Source of the DNA: Lumbricus terrestris
Taxonomy: Eukaryota; Annelida; Clitellata; Crassiclitellata; Lumbricidae
Reading direction: 5' to 3'
NCBI GenBank assembly: GCA_949752735.1
Contig: OX457038.1
Coordinates: 22,442,655-22,506,654, forward strand
DNA length: 64,000 bases
Shown here one piece after another: positions 11,805-22,247 of the stretch (the stretch's first letter is position 1; each line of letters opens with the position of its first letter). The notes below the pieces were generated by a model. The model ran no database searches and was not told the DNA's origin. It saw nothing but the letters and a program-made list of their open reading frames with translations. A program made the position numbers and the translations under genes.

Positions 11805-13058
11805 CGGTTGGATGACATCCAGGCAGTAAGACAGTCAGTGGCATGTGACATAAGTCGGACGGCAGAGGCAGCTTGGGACGCTGAACAATGAGTGTAGGAC
11901 TGAACGTCATCAGCGTAAGAGTGACTCTTAAGGGAACAAGAGGCAATTAGGACCTCTATGTCAGCCGTGAAGAGGAGGTAAAGAAGAGGACCCACGACGG
12001 AACCCTGGGGGAGGCCAAAAGGAGCAGGACACCAAGGAGACCGAGTTGAATGGAAAATAGTTGAGTTGGTGCGCTCCGATAGATAGGAAGTGATCCATTC
12101 AAGTGGCAAATCCCTAATCCCAAAAGATAATGAAATGCCACTTACGAGAAGATCATGGTCCACAGAGTCAAAAGCGGCGCTAACATCATAAGGCCAGCAG
12201 AGTGACTTGGAACCTATCGATGGCGCCATATACATCCGAGAGGAGGTGGAGAAGGAGAGACTCAGTGGAATAGCCCTTGCGAAACCCAGACTGGCGGGGA
12301 GGAAGCAAGTTATTGGTGTCCAGATAGTTTAGCAGCTGACTAGCAACCAGTTTTTCAATAATCTTAGAAATAAAAGTAACGTTAGCTATCGGCCTATAGC
12401 GATAGGCGCAATCACGTCCTAAAAGTTGGGGGGGGCCATAATGAATCACGTCCTAAAAGTTGGGGGGACCATAATAATAAAGCTAGGAGACCACTCAAAA
12501 GTTGGGGGGGACGCTTCTGGGAAGACGGCAAGACCCCTTCACGAAGCGAAGTGTTGCAGAGAAGAGTGAGGAACGGCAGAAGGATGTCGATCGATTCCTG
12601 GTTAAGGAACGGAGGAAGAGGATCCAGCTCCGAAGACTTAGACGGCGAGGAGAGGATCAGACGGCGAAGATCAATGTTCGTAATCTCGGAGAGAGCAGTG
12701 AAGCGGCAGTCCGTAGAGGTGAAGATAGGAGGAGGAGATTGAGCACTGAGCAGTATCGTGTCGTATGGAGGAGATCTTTGACTTGTAGTAGTCAGCGAAG
12801 GCGACAGCTGTGAAAGGAGCTTTCTGTAGGCTGGAGGCACGAGGCCGCCCAAGGCTCTGGGCCACCTCCGTCGAGAGTCTCCAGTACTGGAGGAGATTAA
12901 GTTCTCCCAGTATTCGCTCTCCTTCTCCCGGCCGGTAACGTCGGTGTTTGGAGCGAACGAAGAGTATCCAGGTGGACCTGTCATCTGGCGAGCGCGTTCG
13001 TTGGAAAACAGGCTCAAGTCGTCGAGCTTGACGGCGCAGTGAATGGTACTCTCCATCG

Positions 13059-13432
<374 letters not shown>

Positions 13433-14152
13433 CGATTGAGTCTTTGCTGGGCGAGCCGGAAGTAAACGATCAACGATGTCAATCATGTCAATCGGTTGTA
13501 GATATCGAAGAGGTCAGCAGTAGATTGACCATGTAGACTGTTCGGATCCGAGAAGGCCGAAACTGCTGTTAGCGACGCCGCAAAGGCCTGCCTGTCCAGA
13601 TGTTTCCAACAGTGATATTTTACTTCAGCAAATAATTTTCGTTTTACTTATATTTCAGTTCGGACTTCCTCAATTTCAGTTCTAGTTCAATTACAGTTCT
13701 TCAAAAAATTTCAGTTATACTTCAATTTCAGTTTTTACAATAATTTCAGTTCTCAATTCAATTCTTGCATAGAAATAATTTCAGTTTTACTTCTTTATAG
13801 GCCTAGAACTTGCCTCAAATAAAACCAAGTTCGAGCATTTTCATAATCGACATGCTTCTTAATTTTAAAGAACCTCATATTTTCAGCGACATGAGCTGAC
13901 TGTTTCTTCTCCCACCTGTTAGAAGTCTTCGCTCCCCCCCCAAAAAATTTGTTTCGTCTATAAGTTTGAAAAGCCGAGGCTTCAACATCTTCTGCAAGTG
14001 GGGCAGTGATGCCGTAGACTTGACGTCCTTCCCTACAATAATAATTATGCGTAATTTTACTACAAAAACCAAAGCAATTTCTACTCCAGATCTAGTTTGT
14101 ATAATTTCCTGAAAATTTTAATTGGCAATAGTTGCTGGATGGCACCAATCCG

Positions 14153-14203
14153 CTTGAGGCAGATTCGTGGTTGGAAACTTTTCAACCACGAATCTGCCTC
14201 AAG
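14153..14203. repeat. Perfect 21-bp hairpin, 9-nt loop
   Basis: CTTGAGGCAGATTCGTGGTTG at 14153-14173 is followed by a 9-base loop and its exact complement at 14183-14203. It lies at the left edge of the endonuclease fragment. It may mark an inverted duplication at a break or twin-primed LINE insertion; no function is assigned. Confidence 0.85.
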
Positions 14204-14474
14204 GCGTACGTTGGCGCCTCGTGTAGGAAAGGAAGACTTGCCACCACGAGGCCATGATCGGAGATAACCGGAGGTCAGACGGTCACGGTCGGGACGCAGT
14301 CATCACGAGTGATGACCAGGTCCAGCCAATCACCAGCTTGATGAGTAGAGGCTGACACATGATAAACTCTGATAAACTCCGCCCATGTGAATTGTCTTTC
14401 AGCTGGTAAAATTTCAGTTCGCAATTCTTACTTCTGGCCAAGAAATTGGCAAAAAACCTGATGTTTTTTGTTTG

Positions 14475-14995
14475 TAGGATGGCTAGCATAAATGCTCCAA
14501 CTTTGAATGCATATAACTCAGACACTTTTTGTAATTTATTTATACTTAATGCATCAAATTAAATATGATTCACTATGGTATTACTTTTGAAAAGTCGAAC
14601 TGGTACTAGTTTAAATTTTAGTAAAATGCTTGAAACAGCACTATCTACCATATTTAGTTGTCATTAGGCTACAACCTAGTGATGCGAAATGGCGCAGATG
14701 ATAATCTGTTTTGATCCCAATTTTTTAAAACTGATAATGGATTCAATTCGCTTTGAATGGTCAATGAGTTTCACAATAGAGGATGTAGGCCTAATACAAA
14801 AATACATTGAATCGTCTGATGCGAAAAATTGGCGAAACAGGAACTGAAACAGCACTAGTAGACTAGTAGGCTATATGTAGATCACGCGAATCGGTTCGCA
14901 TGACGCGCACACCCGCTAACATTGCTCGTGTGTCCGAGTTAATTTGCAGCCAATAGTCCGGATCTTAATCGGGTAAATTTATAGATCTGGGGGAT
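14475..14995 (+). mobile_element. Mariner-like element, truncated copy of the 31.8-kb family
   Basis: Starts at TA-GGATGGCTAGCATAAATG and continues with CAACTTTGAATGCATATAAC, parallel to the left half of 31849-32851 through CCGCTAACATTGCTC and CGGATC. No right inverted repeat was found, so the copy is truncated on that side. It is considerably diverged and carries no coding region. Confidence 0.6.
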
Positions 14996-15416
14996 GTTTG
15001 CAGCAACTCGTCTAGCGAGTAGCGACAGAAGATCCGTAGCATTCGACATCGAAAGGGTGTCATCGTTAACTGCTGGTCATAATTATATCATTTGATTGAC
15101 CAAGTGATCACGTCGAATAGCTGCTGCTGTTGCAGCAGCACGTGTGAGAGATGTTGAATATTCGTTTGATTAAAGAAGAGGCATTCTCTAATTCATAATT
15201 AATTTTGGTGTGCAGTACACATTCCTGACTACATTATAGTTTTTTTGCAATTAGTCCTACTGTTGAAATTGGCATGAATATTTATTTTAGCTGTTTGTTG
15301 AAAAACAATGCTCTATGCTAGGTCACTAACTAGGTCTACATCATGCAGGCTAAAGATACGATAGGCTATAAAAATGTGTTTTAATCTTAATACCAGCTAG
15401 GGTGAAATATATTTAA
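14996..15416. other. No gene or named element seen
   Basis: AT-rich spacer between the truncated mariner-like copy and the Helitron. It includes the short CTGCTGCTGTTGCAGCAGCA palindrome near 15121, with no coding support. Confidence 0.5.
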
Positions 15417-17361
15417 CTAGTTGGGGTACCCGGCGTTGCCCGGGAAACTTAGGATTTGACCCATTTCCGGCCACAACCCACCACACCACACCCCACCACA
15501 GTCCGACCTCCACAGATACACCACCTGAGAATTTTTTTTTCGAGAATTTTTTTTCGGGGGAACACCCAAACTTTTCTCTCTCCATCCCCGCCCCACAACA
15601 CGCCACCACTAACTCCGACCGCCACACGTGAAATTTTGGTTTTCGGGAAATTTGGGGGGGCAATTTCTCCCCAAAATTCCCCGCACCTCTTTGACCCCAC
15701 TCCACAACACGTGACCACTAACTCCAATTTCCACCGTTATGCCAGCCGTGAAATTTTGGTTTTCGAAAAATTTGTTGGGGGAAAATGTTACCCCCAAATT
15801 TTCCGTACCCCTCTTTCACCCCCCCACAACACGCGATTACTAACTCCGATTTTCACCGGTACGCCACCCGTTAAATTCGGTTTTAGGAAAATTTGGGGGA
15901 AAAATTTAACCCCCAAATTTTCCCCCACCCCTCTTTCATCTTCTCCCACAACACGTGACCACTAACTCCAATTTCCACCGGTACGCCACCCGTGAAATTT
16001 TGGTTTTCGGAAAATTTGTTGGGGGAAAAATTTTACCCCCAAATTTCCCCACCCTTCTTTCACCCCTCCCACAACACGCGACCACTAACTCCAGTTTCCA
16101 CCGGTACGCCACCCGTGAAATGTTGGTTTTCGGAAAAAATTTTGAGGGAAAAAATTTTCCCCCAAATTTTTCCCACCCCTCTTTCAACCTCCCCACCCAC
16201 AACACGCGAATACTAACTCCGATTTCCACCGGTACGCCACCCGTTAAATTTCGGTTTTCGGAAAATTTGTTGGGGGAAAAATTTTCCCCCCAAAATTTTC
16301 CCCACCCCTCTTTTACCCCTTCCCTCCCACAACACGCGACCACTAACTCCGATTTCCACCGGTACGCCACCCGTGAAATTCGGTTTTAGGAAAATTTGGG
16401 GGGGAAATTTAACCTCCAAAATTTTTCCCCACCCCTCTTTCACTCCCTCCCAGAACACGCGAACACTAACTCCGATTTTCACCTATATGCCACCCGTGAA
16501 ATTTTTGTATTCGAAAAATTTAGGGGGCGAAATCCCCCCCAATTTCCCCCTTACCCTTTTACCCCCCCTCCACAACACGCCATCACTAACTCTGATCTCG
16601 ACCGGTACGCCACTCGTGAAATTTTAGTTTTCGGTTTTTTTTATGGGGGAAGTTTTCCCACAAAACTTACCCCACCCCTCTTTCACTCCCCCTCCCCCCA
16701 CAACACGCGAACACTAACTCCGATTTCCATCGGTACGCCACCCGTGAAATTCGGTTTTCGGGAAATTTTGAGGGGCGGAGAAATTTAACATCCAAAATTT
16801 CTCCCCACCCCTCTTTCACCCTTCCAAAAATTTACCCCCACCCCTCTCCCCCCCACAACACGCGACCACTAACTCCGATTTCCACTGGTACGCCACCCGT
16901 GAAATTTTAGTTTTGGGGAAAATAATTCCCTCCAAAAAACCCGACCCCACCCTGGCCCTCCACCCCACCCCACTCCCTTAGCCACTCCACCCACCCATTC
17001 ACCCAACTCCACCCTCCACTTCCACCCCCCCACCACCGACCTCCACCGGTACCCGACACGTGAAACTTGCAAAAGCGCTGTTCTCTAAACGCTGTCGAAC
17101 GGCTGCTTTTATACGTATTACGTATGAGGCCCGAAAGAAAAGTGCTGCTATAAGCTTGAAAGGGCAGAGTCCAACAGGGAAAATGATGGTTTTTTGGCCC
17201 CCACTCTGGCCCCAATGGTGGCAGAGATTCGCGAACCCCTCTGTTACGCGTCCGATGCCAAGACGGACACAGTAGTGAAGGTTTGGAGTGAAAAGGTCAA
17301 AAACTGTGGAAATGCATTCCGGTTAAACAGACAGACAGAATCTTCTCTTTATTTATATAGA
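15417..17361 (-). mobile_element. Non-autonomous Helitron carrying a tandem array
   Basis: On the minus strand it begins TCTATATAAATAAAGAGAAG (5' TC end, position 17361) after an A. It ends with the hairpin CCCGGGCAACGCCGGG (15429-15444), a short spacer and CTAG at 15417, followed by T. TC start, 3' hairpin, CTRR end and A/T flanks are the rolling-circle Helitron signature. A short run of 4-nt GTCT repeats lies inside the 5' end. No Rep/helicase frame is present, so it needed an autonomous partner. Confidence 0.8.
15590..16910. repeat. Tandem array, ~120-130 bp unit, within the Helitron
   Basis: Around eleven units contain the segment CACTAACTCCGATTTCCACC followed by GGTACGCCACCCGTGAAAT and a homopurine/homopyrimidine stretch with runs of G and C. 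Spacings range from about 108 to 154 bp and are mostly 120-130 bp. Proline- and threonine-rich frames across the array are by-products of the repeat. Confidence 0.9.
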
Positions 17362-17445
17362 TTTGTCCCATCTGTATAAATAAAGAGAAGAGTCTGTCTG
17401 TCTGTCTGCCTGCCTGTCTGTCTGTCTGCCTGCATGCATGCCTGC

Positions 17446-17480
<35 letters not shown>

Positions 17481-17597
17481 ACCGGTATACATTTCCACAG
17501 TTTTTGAGCTTTTCACTCCGACCTTCACTACTGCGTCAGTGTGGCAATGAGACACCCCGTGGAGGGTTGGCGAATATCTTCCACCATTGAGGCCATG

Positions 17598-18650
17598 GCA
17601 GCAGAAGATAACAAACAAGGAAGTACGCAAATGAGTGAAAAACACCAGAAACATAATACAGCGAATAATGGAAAGAAAACTCAATTTTTTCGGCCATGTA
17701 TGTAGAATGAACAACAACCGACTAGTAAAGCAGACCATATTAGGCTCCGCAGTACCATTATCAGATTCTGTTAAAACTCTTGGGGTTACTCTGGACAGTA
17801 TGCTTACTTTTCGGATGCATGTAACTAACCTTTGTAGATCTTGTTTTTATCACATCAGGGCAATACGCCACATTAGGTCGGCTCTGACTAAGGATATGTC
17901 GAAGACTTTAGCTTGCTGAGCCTTGCTCCCTTGTCTCCGCTCGCCTTGATTATGCTAATGCGATTTTTGTTGGCATTTCAGACCATGAGTTACATAGGCT
18001 GCAACGCATCCAAAATTCCTTAGCTCGGGTTGTGCTGCGTGTCCCACTGCGATCAAGTTCTTCAGTTTTGCCTCATCAGCTGCATTGGCTTCCTGTTGAG
18101 TTCAGGATAAAATTTAAATTGGCCTGTTTAACCTACAAATCCCTCTCTACCGGAACACCTCCCTACCTTCAGTCACTGCTTACTCCTTACATTCCTCCTC
18201 GTTGCCTGCGATCATCAAGCATGGGTCTTTTAGCAGAACTGTTATGGGCTCGCGTGCATTCCATGCCTCTGCTCCCAAAGAATGGAATCTACTTCCACTC
18301 TCTCTTCGTTGCTCAAATTCACTCCCTACCTTCAAAAAACGGAACAAAACACACTATTTCTCTTTGGCTTTCAAGCACATGGACCTTTAACTGCATCTTC
18401 CTTTGGCGGCTAACTATCCGCGCCTCAGATTCACACTATGGTGTGACCTTGCGCGCGTTATAAATTTATGTAATAATAATAATAATATTAGGAATGATCG
18501 ACGGTACGGGAATTAGAGGAAGACCAAGTAGAGAATGGTTGGACGATGTCAGGGATTGGTGCGGTATGGACATACACGGACTCAGCCTGATAGCACAAGA
18601 GAAGAGTGCATGGAGACAAACAGTGAAACTTGCGATTGACACCAACTTTC
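17598..18650 (+). pseudogene. RTE-like LINE C-terminus, split by a nested LINE
   Basis: Left part (17598-17744) reads IMERKLNFFGHVCRMNNNRL. Right part (18485-18650) reads GIRGRPSREWLDDVRDW and ends near LAIDTN. Together they parallel residues of the 6190-7066 copy. ATATTAGG is duplicated on both sides of the insertion (17737-17744 and 18485-18492), and removing the insert restores the frame. Confidence 0.85.
17745..18484 (+). pseudogene. CR1-type LINE 3' fragment with (TAA)n tail, 8-bp TSD
   Basis: Encodes VKTLGVTLDSMLTF, NLCRSCFYHIRAIRHIRSAL, then after frame breaks SSVLPHQLHWLPVEFRIKFK and GTPPYLQSLLTPYIPPRC. It ends in GCGCGTTATAAATTTATG and (TAA)n. It is the same family as 9822-10316 but longer. 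Flanked by the ATATTAGG duplication inside another LINE. Confidence 0.9.
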
Positions 18651-19054
18651 TAAACACATATCTCGCCCTGCAATGGTTGGGTCGGGCAGGATATTACTGG
18701 GGCGAGGAAATTTCCAGTAAAACGCAAACATTGATCTGAAGCTTTCTACCTAAACAGAGGGCCATCAGGACCACCCAATGAGGGGTTGGCAAATATCTCC
18801 CACCATGGTGGCGAGGGGCGGCGAAAACCCTAATTTTCCCTGTTTAACTGGGATGCATTTCCACGTTTTTTAGCTTTTCACTTCAAACTTTCACTACTCT
18901 GTTGGTTTCGGCATGGCACACCCGGTGGACGGGTTGGCGAATCTCTTACCACCATGGGGCCAGGGTGTGGGCGCGAAAACCCTACTTTTCGCTTTTTCAC
19001 CGGTATGCATTTCCAGAGTTTTGTAGCTTTTCACTCCGAACCTTCGCTACTGTG

Positions 19055-19215
19055 TCGGGGTGGGGTGGGATAGGGTGGGAGGGGTGGCGTGGTTGGGTGA
19101 GTCGGGGCGTATGGGGTGGGCTTGAGTTGGAGTGGGATGGGGTTGAGTTGGAGTGTAGTGGGGTGGGCTGGAGCGGGGTTGGGTGCGGTGGGGTGGGCTG
19201 GGGAGCGGGCGGTTG
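19055..19215 (+). repeat. G-rich tract (GGGTGGG-type)
   Basis: Dense runs of GGGG and GGGTGGG on the plus strand, such as GGGGTGGGGTGGGATAGGG. It has the spacing expected for G-quadruplex formation; this is a composition-based inference. Confidence 0.7.
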
Positions 19216-19406
19216 GGGAGCCAGTGTGGCATGAAATCTTGTCCGGCATGAAATTGTGTCCGGCTCCGCCCACTTCCGTTGTCAAGACAGTATTTCATAC
19301 GGCATACGTATGAGATCTTGTCCGGCATGAAATCTTGTCCGGCATGAAATAGAGACCGACTCCGCCTACTTTCTTTGTCGAAACAGTATTTCCTACTATA
19401 GACGGT

Positions 19407-20093
19407 TTGCGTAGACGCGTCACGGCTCATTTGCATAATGGCCTGCGCCATCTTGATATACAGGCAATACTTGTTACCATTGGATACGTATGCGAATAGC
19501 GCTTATTATAACAATTATTTCCTGTGTTTTTACTGTTTTATCTGCGGCAAACTTACTGAAATGGATAACGATTCAATTAGAGAAGTTCAAAATACACGAG
19601 CTTGAATGTCCAGGTTAACATGCGAAGAGCACCGGCGGCTAAAAACTGCAGCCAGAGACAATCTATCGCAAGCGAAACTGAAAGGCTCTGTTACAATCAG
19701 CTGTTTTGCGATGCTCTATGACAGACCACCTTGTCGGCTCGCATAGAGACATGGTCTCAATACAGACACCACAAACCTTAGGGAGTTATTTAATTCATTT
19801 AGGTCTATTCGACAAATTATTATCTGAGCATGTTGTTTCAGCGAATAGCCTAATTAGCTGATCGCGGATTCACCATTGCCGAGTGTAATTTATTAATGCC
19901 TCTCGTCATATGGCAGAGTGTATGCAAAAAAAGCTTTGAAATTTGAACAAAGTTGAATTTAAAACGTTCACACATAGCCTACACGTTGGGAAGAACACAT
20001 CAGTGCATCAAAAGTACACTATAATTGGAAAACCTTTTTCCTTTTATTTTATTTAAAAAGCATCTCGGGAGATTGGACACATTGACAGTATCG
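19407..20093 (+). repeat. Dispersed ~690-bp repeat, copy 1
   Basis: Nearly identical to 54877-55570, from GCTCATTTGCATAATGGC through ACGTATGCGAATAGCGC to TTGACAGTATC. It contains an octamer-like ATTTGCAT. No terminal inverted repeats, tail or reading frame are apparent. It could be a non-autonomous transposon or a duplicated promoter segment; neither is established. Confidence 0.8.
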
Positions 20094-21400
20094 TAGTATG
20101 GTTCAGATATGCTACTGCTGTTTAAAAGCAATCTTAGCAATTTTTCTGTGCCATCTTCTGAATAGTGCACAATGCACAGTATTCTGACAGTGGAATTACT
20201 ATAGTCATAGTTACTATAGTCATTTTTTTTTCAAATTTGTTTTCCATTTTTGCTGCATATAGTCGGATGCAGTGCTGTAGGCTACCGATAGTTGTTGTGC
20301 TGGTATCAGGGGACCTGTTACCATAGGTCTCCCTTGTGTTAACAGTGTACTTCAACAATATTCAGTCATAACAAGTTTGTTAATAAATTTAATTGCTAAA
20401 CCTAACGGCAACAAGACTGCAAAGCATCAAAAATTTTCAGTAAATATTGAAGAAAATATTTGTATACTTCTTTGAAATGTGTGAAGCTATGTACCCATTA
20501 TAGTTGCCAGTGATTAAAATATTACATGGTTGACTTTCCAAAAAGCTCAGACAAAACACATAATTATGGGAAAATGGTGAAGTTTCTCAATTGCTTATAT
20601 GCATCCGAAATTGACTAACATAATGTTACAGTTGCTCTGCCTACAAACATGCATATAACTGCAGAATGGAATGTGTGCAAAACAAAGTTGCAAAATTCAA
20701 TTTCACAAGACTGCACACCGGTACTTGTATCTTATAAAAAATAATAGGTCTAATTATGTTCCTTCTGAAGTTGAATATCATCAATGACATAGCTGCTCAT
20801 GAGCAAAACCCCATGCTCTGTTTCAGCCAATTTAAATTTGGATTCAATGAGATGGCAAAATTAATAGGTTTAAGCAACGAGTAAAGGTTTCGATACACTT
20901 GTGCAACAAACATTTTCAGATTGGAGGCTGCTATTCTGCATGCTCAAAATCTGATTTAATTTCCGGTCTATACCTGTCTTTCTTTCCATCAACGCCTTAT
21001 CATTTTCCAACATTTTACAATAACTGATTATGCATGTTCAGAAGTTAAGCTAGAGTGCATGTAGTATGTCCATTGATAAAAACAAGCATAACTGTCAGAA
21101 CAAGGTGACATCAAGGGCAGCTCTGCAGTTCATGGCCAAACTGACAATCTAGAATAATAGTGGTCTATTTCTAAGTCTGTTGAATAAACCTTTGCTAACA
21201 ACTTTCCAGATGAAGATGATGATGATGCAGATTAGGCAGACAGCTTACAATGTAGAAGCTAAGGAACTTGATGACAATGGTGTGCATAAGATACTGTATA
21301 GTTGACAAGACCAGATACAGTGACAAAGATATGAGGATCCAGCACTCAACTAGCTGCCAAGCCTTCTTCTATTTCTTTGACAAAGAGAAGTCCATGTCAG
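20094..21400. other. No gene or named element seen
   Basis: About 1.3 kb of AT-rich single-copy-looking sequence. A short (GATGAT) run lies near 21214. No exon with splice sites was convincing. Confidence 0.5.
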
Positions 21401-21759
21401 CCAGAGGATGATAAGTCAAGTTTCTCGACTGCTGGTCACAACACATCTTAGGTTTTCCAACCGAGCCACTGACTCTAAGGGTGTTAAGGCCCGCAGTTGT
21501 AAATGTGTGCTTGGTGGACCAATCGATGGGTTTCAGAGGGGCCATTGGAGGGTAATCACAGCCCCACTGCCCCAGTCCGCACTAGTCTTGATGCGGCTTT
21601 GCTAACCTTCCTCAGGCTCCTCTACTCATCACAGCTTGGGCTTCCCATTGGATATTAAAGGCACTTCTTCAAGAACTCTTACCCCGTCTCATCTGCATGA
21701 TCATTGCAATTCACAACCCAAACGACATTCTACTCTGCCCCCCTCTGATCCTATGGACT

Positions 21760-21865
21760 CTGGCAGCTGGGCTCGGGCCTCTTTTGGACTACTCTTATCT
21801 GACCCAACGCAGCGCTCGTGAATAAGCTGGTGCCCCGCGCTTGGCTTTCAAGTGGTGGTTTACAA
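21760..21865 (+). repeat. Short dispersed repeat shared with 49.1 kb
   Basis: GCTCGTGAATAAGCTGGTGCC and CTTGGCTTTC recur in inverted orientation at about 49066-49145. It probably belongs to the 3' region of a LINE family, but no protein motif identifies it. Bases 21400-21759 and 21866-22247 show no recognisable gene. Confidence 0.5.
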
Positions 21866-22247
21866 TTACGTTGGAAGCAGCCCAGCCCAGTCCGTGAAAA
21901 AGCATAAAGCATAGGCCTAGACCTGCTTGTTTATAATAGCAGATCTGGGCTCCGGCCGAAATTCGCTTCAGGGATTCGGGCCGCTCCAGGCTGGACGGTG
22001 TTTAGACCGCTAAGTGGGTTAAGGTATAGGCCTATGGATAAATCAATTGGCCAATGACGATAACTTTATTCCATCAACTAACAATTCACCGGGTAACGGC
22101 GTGTAGCGTACTTTGACAACAGCTCACAGCTGTAAGCCAATATGGCCGACCACAGAGTCGCACATTAGGCCACGCCCTTTTGCATTCCGTCTAATAAATT
22201 ACCCGCGTAAAAGTATCTTACTAACATAAAATCAATGATATAATTTT

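Larger units (their letters stand above)
17371..19400 (+). mobile_element. Second Helitron, 5' end and body, interrupted; 3' end not found
   Basis: TCTGTATAAATAAAGAGAAG starts at 17371 after an A and is followed by GTCT/CCTG repeats. This is the same 5' end as the neighbouring Helitron but in opposite orientation, so the two are head to head with 9 bases between. Body repeats (GCATTTCCACAGTTTTTGAG and the CACCATGGGGCCAGGG block) recur at 17490-17590 and 18780-19030. Nested LINEs occupy about 17590-18660. CCGGACAAGATTTCAT-like sequence at 19220-19340 also occurs beside the Helitron 3' end at 31.6 kb. Confidence 0.6.

Noticed and set aside
15456..16788. Several Pro/Thr/His-rich ORFs on both strands
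   Set aside because: All lie in the ~125-bp Helitron array and repeat with it.
19031..19451. Proline-rich minus-strand ORFs
   Set aside because: They are the complement of a G-rich tract inside Helitron sequence.
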